The position numbers were made by a program, and so were the translations under genes. Shown here piece after piece: positions 18,030 through 25,499 of a DNA stretch of 64,000 nucleotides; within the stretch, counting starts at the first letter, position 1; every line of letters begins with the position of its first letter. Below the pieces are notes generated by a model. The model was not told the DNA's origin. It worked only from the letters and a program-made list of their open reading frames with translations, and did no database searches. This stretch comes from Paenibacillus spongiae (GTDB taxonomy: Bacteria; Bacillota; Bacilli; Paenibacillales; Paenibacillaceae), in contig NZ_CP091430.1 in NCBI RefSeq assembly GCF_024734895.1, forward strand, positions 3,986,501 to 4,050,500. The letters are read 5' to 3'.

Positions 18030-19009
18030 GTGAAAGACTCGGCAAGACTATTCGAATTTCAAGCGGTAAACGAAGACACGGTCAAAAGGATGTTCGCCGC
18101 TTTCGACCCCAAGGCAAGCATTACCTATATCTTGCCATTGATGAAAGGCATGAGCACCAGCAATTATGCCGTACGGACAGAAGGCGGCAACAAGTATGTG
18201 TTAAGGATTTATCCCGATAACAACGATCACATGCGAACTGAAACGACAGCCTACCAGTATGCGAAAGCAAGGATCCGCACCCCTGAGATTTTCTTCTTCG
18301 ATGATAGCAAGCAGATTGTCCCTTTTTCTTATCTGATCATGGTGTTTATAGAAGGCTCAACGCTAGGGGACTTTATTGCCGGGAACGAAGGATGTCCCGA
18401 CTATGTCATGCATCGAATCGGCAGCTCGCTTGCCTTGCTGCATCAAACCGAATATCCGCATATGGCGCTGTTAGACGAGCATTTACAGATCGCGGAACAG
18501 CTTGAACCATTCGCGAGCCAATATTACACCCTGCTAAATGGCCTTGCTGGGACCCACATTCAAGCTTCAACGAAAGAGAAGTGATGCAATTCCTGGCGAA
18601 TCACGCCACTTTGGTAGAGAAAATTGCAGACAAGCATGTGTTCTCGCATGGCGATTTCATTTTCTCCAATATTATGATCACGCCTTCATTGGAGCCTTGT
18701 TTCATCGATTACGAATACTGTTTCGCGGCGCCTGTCTTTTATGACATCGGCAAATTTTTCAGAACAAGGACGCAAGTCGAGCGTTATATCGGTGCTGACA
18801 CCGTTGCCGCCTTCCAGGAAGGCTACAACCGCACGGCTAGAGAGCCTTTGCCCGAGGAGTGGTATGCGCTGTCCAAGCTTGCCGACATATCCACCATGCT
18901 CCACCTCATTAACAAACCGCAAATTCCTGACGGTTGGGGAGAGGCGATTGACGGTGAGATCGAGAAGAATTTGAAGCTGCTGCTGGCCGGGGAAGCCGGC
19001 AGCCAATAG
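18030..19009 (+). pseudogene. Aminoglycoside-phosphotransferase-fold kinase, split by one frameshift
   Basis: Start GTG 18030 is chosen for AGGAGG 9 nt upstream. The first frame ends at 18584 and the second resumes before 18581. Reading CAAGCTTCAACG with one extra T restores QAFNEREVMQFLANHATLVE, so a single base is missing near 18566. N-lobe: NYAVRTEGGNKYVLRIYPDN (ATP-binding Lys/Arg). C-lobe: HGDFIFSNIM is the catalytic HxDxxxxN motif and FIDYEY supplies the metal-binding Asp. Restored length is about 326 residues. The frameshift may be a recent mutation or a sequencing error. Confidence 0.8.
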
Positions 19010-19093
19010 CGCAGATATCGTATAAATGATGTGGCAATTGGTATTTCAATGATGGTTGGCCTTTATGAGTGAAGGCTGACATGAATCATTAAG

Positions 19094-19152
19094 CTAACGG
19101 GCAGAAGCGTAATACGAGTGACGCTTGGAGCAGGCTGCTCTTTTTTTTTTTA
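19094..19152 (+). repeat. Lone B unit followed by terminator
   Basis: CTAACGGGCAGAAGC (B unit) then GAGCAggcTGCTC with a run of T (about 19132-19151). It closes the phosphotransferase unit. No A unit is recognisable upstream. Confidence 0.65.
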
Positions 19153-19216
19153 TTTCCCACACATATGCTAAAATGACACTATACATTTTCTAACCACCAA
19201 CAAGGAGGCCAGCACC

Positions 19217-19561
19217 TTGCAGCCGATACATCCACAAGACATCCAATTCCGGATCGATGGTCTCACCGATCAAGACCTATACATTCACCTTGAACTCACG
19301 ACAGGCGCCTACGCCGCTCACTTGGACGGTACCCGGCACCCAGCGTCGGCGTTCATCACCAATGCAGCCATCCGATATACGAATGGCTCCATATCCGGAA
19401 CCGGCCCATACCGGGTGGGGCTGAAAACGGCGCTTGGTTGGATTTATGCCGAGGGTCTGACACATGTGGAAGAGTTGGAAACGGAACGACTAATCATGGC
19501 CGGGCACGACAGCCAAGGAAAGCTGGTAGTGGCCTTGCAGTTGAGCCGAGAACAGTTCTGA
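19217..19561 (+). CDS. yojF: YojF-family protein
   Basis: 114 residues from TTG 19217, with AAGGAGG 9 nt upstream. The sequence (HPQDIQFRIDGLTDQDLYIH, ITNAAIRYTNGSISGTGPYR, LKTALGWIYAEGLTH) fits the DUF1806/YojF family, small cytosolic proteins encoded directly before bshB2 in many Bacilli. Its biochemical role is not established; genetic linkage suggests a link with bacillithiol or BshB2. The gap to the next gene is 23 bp, with a ribosome binding site, so they form an operon. Confidence 0.85.
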   Translation: MQPIHPQDIQFRIDGLTDQDLYIHLELTTGAYAAHLDGTRHPASAFITNAAIRYTNGSISGTGPYRVGLKTALGWIYAEGLTHVEELETERLIMAGHDSQGKLVVALQLSREQF

Positions 19562-19584
19562 TGGAAACGAAGGAGTGAGCAGCT

Positions 19585-20259
19585 ATGCACAACCAACATT
19601 CACAACATCACCGCATCTTGGTCGTGTTTCCCCACCCCGACGACGAGGCGTTCGGCGCCTCCGGAACGCTGGCCAAGCACATATCAGGCGGTGCTCAAGT
19701 CACGTATGCCTGTCTGACATTAGGGGAGATGGGCCGCAACATGGGTATCCCGCCGTTCGCCAACCGGGTAACACTGCCGGCAATCCGCAAGGAGGAGCTG
19801 GAAGCGTCCTGCCGCGCGATAGGCATCCAAGACTTACGGATGCTCGGATTCCAAGATAAAATGATAGAGTTCGAAGACCAGCAACTCCTCGACAGCCGGA
19901 TTGAAGCGTTGCTTGAGGAACTGCGCCCGTCGCTAGTCATCACCTTCTATCCCGGGTACAGCGTGCATCCCGATCACGATGCCACCGGAGCCTCCGTCAT
20001 ACGGACGATAGGTCGATTGTCCGCGGATGAACGGCCGCTAGTACATTGTATCGCGTTCGCCAACAATCACGAGCAAGCGATCGGGAAAGCGGACCTGACG
20101 GTAGACGTGAGCGCGTTCATTATACAAAAAATGACATCGATCCGGGCGCACCGTTCGCAGTTTCAAGCGGCGGAGCTGGTGGGAAGCCGGGAGCTAACCG
20201 AGGAAGAAATCCTGGGCCGCTTTGGAACGGAATACTTCTGGACTTACCGGTTCGATTAA
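19585..20259 (+). CDS. bshB2: Bacillithiol biosynthesis deacetylase BshB2
   Basis: 224 residues. The zinc site of LmbE/PIG-L deacetylases is clear: FPHPDDEAFGASGTL (HPDDE) near residue 16 and YSVHPDHDATG (HPDH) near 135. Such enzymes deacetylate GlcNAc-malate, the second step of bacillithiol synthesis, and may also cleave bacillithiol conjugates. The yojF neighbour places it in the BshB2 (YojG) group rather than BshB1. Cytosolic. The unit ends with the terminator at 20467. Confidence 0.9.
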   Translation: MHNQHSQHHRILVVFPHPDDEAFGASGTLAKHISGGAQVTYACLTLGEMGRNMGIPPFANRVTLPAIRKEELEASCRAIGIQDLRMLGFQDKMIEFEDQQLLDSRIEALLEELRPSLVITFYPGYSVHPDHDATGASVIRTIGRLSADERPLVHCIAFANNHEQAIGKADLTVDVSAFIIQKMTSIRAHRSQFQAAELVGSRELTEEEILGRFGTEYFWTYRFD

Positions 20260-20466
20260 TCTACGACGAGCATGTCGATACATGTTTTTTATGGACAGAC
20301 AGAATCGGTAGTGGTACACGTTGATGCAGCGATTGGTGTGAATACCTCGATAGGAAACGAGGCAGCTCAGCAAACATCTTTATTCTGGACAAGCTGTTCG
20401 AAGTGTATCAGGCTGCCTACGACCGTTGGGCCGAAGCGAACTGAAACGGGTATGAAGGTGCATAGA

Positions 20467-20506
20467 GAAAGAAACGGCTGCCTGTAAAGGGCCGACGTTT
20501 CTTTTT
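20467..20506 (+). terminator. Rho-independent terminator
   Basis: AAGAAACG pairs with CGTTTCTT across an inner GGC...GCC element, followed by T6. Between 20260 and 20466 I see no convincing gene. Confidence 0.6.
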
Positions 20507-20526
20507 TCGGTATCGCAGAGAGTCCG

Positions 20527-20628
20527 TTAAATCGTCGAACGTGACGCCTCCAAAACTTTATCGATCGGTCCGCTGCCGATTAGTTCGCCGCGGGTAAATA
20601 CGAGGACTGGCGTCCGTTCGAGCGCGCC
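20527..20628 (-). pseudogene. C-terminal scrap of a minus-strand gene
   Basis: The minus strand reads ALERTPVLVFTRGELIGSGP, IDKVLEASRSTI and stop. It looks like the end of a thioredoxin-fold or similar small protein. It is cut at 20628, exactly where the 145-bp AT-rich repeat begins. Confidence 0.35.
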
Positions 20629-20629
20629 T

Positions 20630-20775
20630 ATATACATATGTAATCTATTTTTACTGAATCAACAGAGAATGCTAGTGTTGGTGCGTATCCATATGGATTG
20701 TGACACAATATATCAAAAGCAAAACTGGGGACAGTGTAAATGCTGTCCTTTTTCGGCGTTTTGAGCTATATATCA
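20630..20775 (+). repeat. 145-bp AT-rich repeat, copy a
   Basis: Starts CATATGTAATCTA, contains TGTGACACAATATATCAAA and ends with GGACAG...CTGTCC plus T5, a terminator-type hairpin. Copies b (43679) and c (49974) match over the whole length, and short starts of the unit occur near 7387 and 60881. Confidence 0.8.
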
Positions 20776-21310
20776 TACAGGTATGAACGGACAAGCGCTG
20801 CTATACCGCAGAACTTAAGCTTCAGGCGGTGTTTGATTACCTCAAGTGGAATTATCCCAGTACGATATCATTGATATATACAAAATTGATTGATCCCGCG
20901 AATCGTGAGGGTTCCAGCTTATCAACAGATGGCATACGAACTCATTTTACTTATCAAAGATGAAGTAGTTAAAGATAGCCCGAAAGTTTCTTTAATAACA
21001 AGCACATTGACTACTTTGATGTCTATTCACCGTAGGTGATATTTACCTTACCATCAACTATCACTAATAAGGACATGAACCGGAGCAGCAGCGGGTGCTG
21101 CTTCACGAGCTAATCCGGGAAATTACGCTGATTGAAGGGATGCCTCACATCGAGTATCATAACGATTTTTACAAAGTAAGGCGAGGGCCGGATTTGCAGA
21201 GGGCAATCATCTTCACGTCCAAGTCGCATACCAGGCCGCAAAATAAACAGGAGCCGGTTGAACCGGCTCCCGTATACGAATACCGAAGTCAATGTCTCGA
21301 ATGAGTTTCG
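20776..21310. other. Relic stretch before the exporter gene
   Basis: At about 20797-20840 one frame reads YTAELKLQAVFDYL, like the helix-turn-helix start of IS3-family OrfA, but it decays at once. A 69-codon frame at 21095-21304 (EGMPHIEYHNDFYKVRRGPD) has no ribosome binding site and no known family. I do not count either as a gene. Confidence 0.3.
21240..21270 (-). terminator. Terminator of the DHA2 exporter
   Basis: GGAGCCGGTT / AACCGGCTCC stem at 21250-21270. On the minus strand it is followed by a T-rich run (21240-21249). It lies 40 bp beyond the exporter stop. Confidence 0.75.
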
Positions 21311-22804
21311 TTATGAAGCGATTTGTTTCCCGGCTTGACTGGATTTCGCTTTAACCGGTACAAGGGAGGTGGACAATAATACGATAATCGTAATAACGAC
21401 AAGAACGAGAAAAATATCGTGCAGCCCCGATACGAGCACCTCGCGCAATACGGTTTGCTCGACCGCCGGCAGTTGACCCGCAGTCTGAGGGTTCACCAGG
21501 ATATTCAGCTTATCGGCTTGAACGGTGCTGCCCGCAGGATGTCCTGCCAAATGGCGGGCGACCATGGAGTTGAAGAAGCTGCCGAGCAGTGAAACGCCGA
21601 TCGTCTGCCCCATGTTGCGGAAAAACATGTTGGAGGCTGTTGCAACGCCGCGCATCGTCGGTTGGACGGCGGATTGAACCGTAACCGTAAATAACGTCAG
21701 CGTGATGCCGAAGCCGATGCCGATTAGGGCAGAGATGAGGTAAAAATAAATTTGCGAGCTGGCCAATTGAATGGTGGAAAGCCATATGGCGCTTAACAGT
21801 AGCATGGATGCCCCGATGATCGAGATGAATCTTACGCTCCGAGACAGCAGAAGCTTACCGCAGATGAAGGAACCTGCCGTCCACGTAATCGCCATCGGTG
21901 CCAGGATGAGACCGGATGCCGTCGCGCCGTAACCGGATACGCCCTGCACCCACATCGGAACGTAAACGATCATCCCCATGAGCACGCAGCTGACGAGGAA
22001 CGAAATGCCATTAGCGACGGAGATCGTTCGGGAGCGGAATAACGACAACGGGATGAGCGGCTCGCTGACCTTGGACTCGATCCAAATGAACAAAGCAATG
22101 AATACGATAAAAGCGGCGAACAACATCAGGACGGAAGGCGAAGTCCACTGACCCAGGTCACTTCCTCGCTGTACACCATACAATAAGGCAAACATCGCCG
22201 CAGAGAACGTCAATGCGCCTGCGATGTCGATTTTTTTCTTCGATTTTTGATTGTTTCCCTTCAAATAAACCGCAATCATCACAATCGAGATTAGGCCAAA
22301 AGGGATGTTCATGAAGAAGATCCAGTGCCACGTTACATGATCGACGAAAAAACCGCCGACGAGCGGCCCGATGATGCCGGCGGCCCCCCATACGAACCCC
22401 ATAAATCCAATCATCTTCGCACGCTGCTCGAACGGGTAAATATCGGCGATAATCGTCGTCGTTACCGGCAGTATCGCCCCCGCGCCGATCCCTTGAAGCA
22501 CCCGGAACGCAATGAGCTGCTCCATCGTTTGCGAGAACCCGCAGAGGGTGGAGCCTGCCAGGAACAATACGATTCCGGTCAGAAAGACGCCCTTTCGCCC
22601 GAACAAATCGGACAGCTTGCCGAAGATCGGCACCATCACGGACGATACGAGCAAATAAGCTGCGAATACCCAGTTCATGTACTCCAATCCGTGAAGCTCG
22701 CTGGCGATTTTCGGCATCGCCGTACTGACGATTGTGCCTTCGATTGCCGTCAGGAACGTCGCGACCATAATTGACGACATGACCATCGTTCTATTCGTTT
22801 GCAT
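21311..22804 (-). CDS. DHA2-family MFS drug exporter (EmrB/QacA type)
   Basis: 497 residues from ATG 22804, chosen because GGAGG lies 6 nt upstream; an in-frame ATG at 22921 adds 39 residues without helix character. About 14 transmembrane helices. Helix 1 holds FLTAIEGTIVSTAMPKIA (motif D1), followed by GKLSDLFGRKG (motif A), RVLQGIGAGAILP (motif B) and GPLVGGFF (motif C). These are the marks of proton-driven 14-helix multidrug exporters in the plasma membrane. The C-terminal cytoplasmic tail is basic. No regulator is adjacent. The substrate is unknown. Confidence 0.92.
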   Translation of the reverse strand: MQTNRTMVMSSIMVATFLTAIEGTIVSTAMPKIASELHGLEYMNWVFAAYLLVSSVMVPIFGKLSDLFGRKGVFLTGIVLFLAGSTLCGFSQTMEQLIAFRVLQGIGAGAILPVTTTIIADIYPFEQRAKMIGFMGFVWGAAGIIGPLVGGFFVDHVTWHWIFFMNIPFGLISIVMIAVYLKGNNQKSKKKIDIAGALTFSAAMFALLYGVQRGSDLGQWTSPSVLMLFAAFIVFIALFIWIESKVSEPLIPLSLFRSRTISVANGISFLVSCVLMGMIVYVPMWVQGVSGYGATASGLILAPMAITWTAGSFICGKLLLSRSVRFISIIGASMLLLSAIWLSTIQLASSQIYFYLISALIGIGFGITLTLFTVTVQSAVQPTMRGVATASNMFFRNMGQTIGVSLLGSFFNSMVARHLAGHPAGSTVQADKLNILVNPQTAGQLPAVEQTVLREVLVSGLHDIFLVLVVITIIVLLSTSLVPVKAKSSQAGKQIAS

Positions 22805-22933
22805 ATAAATCCTCCGTCTCCAATTAAACACACTATACAGACTAATATGTATTGTAACTCTTCTGATGGCACACGGCAATATTCGGAATACATAAGATAA
22901 GACCTTATTATCCCAAAACATAGGACAAGTGAT

Positions 22934-23345
22934 TCAAGGTATGAAGGAGGCGAAATCATTGAATGTTATTGTGAATGAAGTAGACGGAGAAAAACCGAAC
23001 AACATAGTGTGTAGATGTGACGCCCGGCTCCTTGCCATCCGGCGGCATAGCCTGTGCCGCCAGCCCGGAACCACATTGTGGTTGTGAAGGGCTTTCACAT
23101 CCGGATTGGTCATGACCATGCACATCGTCATGAGATAGAGGAAGCGCCTTAGACGAAGACGGCCGCGCTTGCTGAGTACCATTCTTCCAAGCCATTTCCC
23201 GGAGCTCGCCTCAGAGCATAAGGAATACGCTCCAGGATGTGATGAAGCTCCTGCTCGATCTGCTCAAACCGATGATGGGCTTTATTAGGGCATTGACCCT
23301 TGACGTAACCCCATCGTACCGAGGCGCTCGTTTTTGTGCAAAAAC
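22934..23345 (-). mobile_element. IS110-family element remnant
   Basis: On the minus strand, HHRFEQIEQELHHILERIPY is the middle coiled region, and, after a frameshift, SKRGRLRLRRFLYLMTMC, NPDVKALHNHN is the C-terminal Transposase_20 region of IS110/IS1111 transposases. The N-terminal catalytic DEDD part is lacking. The outer end CGCTCGTTTTTGTGCAAA near 23325-23345 is shared with the second remnant at about 56921-56940. The element is dead. 23346-23531 holds nothing further. Confidence 0.7.
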
Positions 23346-23531
23346 TAAATTATTCGTTATACAGAAATTCTAACGGATAATGATAGTTCAATAATTATAC
23401 CACGAGGCTCCGCGGGATGACTGGTGCCTTTGTTGCGCAAACGAGCAGTTATTTTCAATAAATATATGCTAAAATATGGATATCAACGAGCTATTTGGGC
23501 AAAAGATGCTATTACCTGGAGGTAGTTTATT

Positions 23532-23960
23532 ATGTGGAAACCCTATTAAGATAGAAGGAACCATCCAGCTGATTTCAGAGTTAAATACAGGTTTTATTCT
23601 CAAGAAGAAGGTGGTAGGAAAAAGCCCGTACTTCAAGGTTATCGCTCTGACTTCACTTATGATGAAGATGACACACGAGATGGTCTTTATTGCATACATC
23701 CAGAGTTTGAGGATGAGCAGGGAAATGTAATTCTAACTGACGGCACCCCAATACCGATTGAAGGAACCGCACGGATGTGGATTCTTGTCCCCGAAATGAG
23801 GCAAAAAGCACATTTGAATCGAATTAAGGTTGGTGTAATTGGGTATTTCATGGAAGGACCCAAAAAAGTGGCGAAAGCAGAAGTTATCGAAGTCTTAGAG
23901 CTCCATAAAAACGCAGTCCAAGTTAACACGGTTACGCCGGCTTATGAATCCTCTGATTAA
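23532..23960 (+). pseudogene. Small EF-Tu-domain-like protein with two compensating frameshifts
   Basis: CTGGAGG lies 8 nt before ATG 23532. The frame stops after five codons (MWKPY), but removing one C near 23541 gives MWKPIKIEGTIQ, and adding one base near 23566 returns to the original frame as ADFRVKYRFYSQEEGGRKKP, VLQGYRSDFTYDEDD, IPIEGTARMWILVPEMR and on to 23960. RxYSxEEGGRxxPxxxGYRSxFxYD resembles the beta-barrel of EF-Tu domain 3, found as stand-alone small proteins in Bacilli. The gene is inactive as it stands. Restored length is about 142 residues. Function unknown. Confidence 0.55.
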
Positions 23961-24099
23961 CCGTTGAACCGGCCAGGCCACCGTATCTGTAGCTCCTATC
24001 CCCCGAACTCCTAGATCGCCGCGGCAGCTTTCAAAAAACTCCTCTGCATCTCCGCCTTCGGCTAAGCCTATCGTAAGCATGGGTAGGTCAATGAGAAAT

Positions 24100-24455
24100 T
24101 ATTAAGGAAAGATGCTATCCATGTCTATGTTATATTACCCGGTGAAATCGTCGAAATAGATTCGCATGAATTCTTTGAGTTGGCTTATGTGGTAGATGGA
24201 ACGAGGGAACATCGTTACAATAGAGGGGCGTACCATGAAATCGGGACTGGAGATGGATTATAATTGAACCGGATATGGAGCAGTCTTACCTCAGCCTTCG
24301 TATTCAAGCAGCGCGAGAGGCGTCTGCCGGTACGGACGATAAGATTGCTTACATATCACAAGATGATGCCTTCGAAAACCTCCGTTTTTTCAAAACAATT
24401 CAAGAAAAAAACTGTGCTTTCTCCGGGGGAATATCGTAAAAAGTATAAGAATTAG
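24100..24455 (+). pseudogene. AraC-family regulator relic
   Basis: HVYVILPGEIVEIDSHEFFE, LAYVVDGTREHRY is a cupin-like sensing domain fragment. After several frame changes the end reads KIAYIS, FENLRFF, FKKKTVLSPGEYRKKYKN, the last helix-turn-helix of an AraC protein. The intact AraC gene starts 4 bp later. It is probably a former regulator of the neighbouring glycan locus. 23961-24099 holds nothing secure. Confidence 0.6.
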
Positions 24456-24465
24456 GAGAATGACG

Positions 24466-25404
24466 ATGCTGACCTTTATGCAACTTGCGCAATTTCGTGA
24501 AATCAGGCCCCATATTCGATTTGCTCATTATACGGAAGACTTGTTGAAGGTGCCTTCGCGTTACATTCGCGATCACGAAATCATACTTATCGATAAAGGC
24601 TGCGGTACGTTGTTTACGGAGATAGGCTCATTTCCGTATAAGGAGCAATCGCTGCTGATCATCCCACCGGGTATTCTCCATTCGTTTAAGGACGATCCCG
24701 ACGCATCGCTTGGACATGCCCATTGGGCCGTGCATTTCGATTGGGAACCGTATTCGGAAGAGGATACTATTCACATTATCGGAGATGAGGAGGGCCCGAT
24801 TCTTCTTGATGAAGTTTCCCGAGAAGTGACTGCGCTAAACTCACTATGGGTGCCGAACATGGTGCGGATCGATGGCGCAGGCGAGGATATCATGTTGTTG
24901 ATGCGGCAGGTCGTTGAAGCGTTTCGCGATGACCGTCCGTTCCGCAAGCTTGAGCTGCAATCTAGCTTTTTGCAACTGCTGCTCACTTTATCCAAACAAA
25001 TTCATGACGGAAGCATCAACTGCTCCTTGTTGACCGCTAGGAAGAAGAAGGGAAAACCGAAAGATCGTTCAGATATTACGAAGTATATTTTGAAGATGCA
25101 TGCTGTCGTAAGGCAAAACTTTGTTTCTGACAGTATTCTGAATGAGTGGCAGGAGACCGTATTTTTCAGCGCACCGCATTTTCATCGATTGTTCAAGGAG
25201 CAGACGGGCAGCACTCCCCTTGAATATTTCACAATGCTTCGGATGGAGAAGGGAGCGCAGTTGCTGCTTAGCACAAAGCTTCCGGTTCAGGATGTCGCAT
25301 ACGCATGCGGTTACGAGGACAGTAAATACTTCAGCCGTCTATTCCGCCAATATGAAGGGTTCAGTCCGAAGCAGTATCGCCATCATTTTCTCAGACAGAA
25401 ATGA
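24466..25404 (+). CDS. AraC-family transcriptional regulator
   Basis: 312 residues from ATG 24466 (GGAG 7 nt upstream; ATG 24460 is less well spaced). The N-terminal cupin-like sensing domain (RDHEIILIDKGCGTLFTEIG, IIPPGILHSFKDD) should bind a sugar. The C-terminal 100 residues hold the two AraC helix-turn-helix units: FSAPHFHRLFKEQTGSTPLE, then LPVQDVAYACGYEDSKYFSR and FSPKQYR. It precedes, in the same direction, two glycoside hydrolase genes 95 bp downstream, and probably activates them. Confidence 0.9.
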   Translation: MLTFMQLAQFREIRPHIRFAHYTEDLLKVPSRYIRDHEIILIDKGCGTLFTEIGSFPYKEQSLLIIPPGILHSFKDDPDASLGHAHWAVHFDWEPYSEEDTIHIIGDEEGPILLDEVSREVTALNSLWVPNMVRIDGAGEDIMLLMRQVVEAFRDDRPFRKLELQSSFLQLLLTLSKQIHDGSINCSLLTARKKKGKPKDRSDITKYILKMHAVVRQNFVSDSILNEWQETVFFSAPHFHRLFKEQTGSTPLEYFTMLRMEKGAQLLLSTKLPVQDVAYACGYEDSKYFSRLFRQYEGFSPKQYRHHFLRQK

Positions 25405-25499
25405 TCAAATCGTCCACCTATCGTGATAGATGCAGCCTCCTAAATATTGCTCATCGATTGATACAATCGGTTTAAGCAATCGATTAGGAGGCTTATTTT

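Noticed and set aside
20272..20487. 71-codon plus-strand frame
   Set aside because: No ribosome binding site, odd composition, runs into the terminator at 20467.
22325..22774. 149-codon plus-strand frame opposite the exporter
   Set aside because: Antisense shadow of the DHA2 exporter gene, Arg/Asp-rich, no ribosome binding site.
23895..24080. 61-codon minus-strand frame (MLTIGLAEGGDAEEFF...)
   Set aside because: Overlaps the end of the EF-Tu-like relic and has no recognisable family or ribosome binding site.
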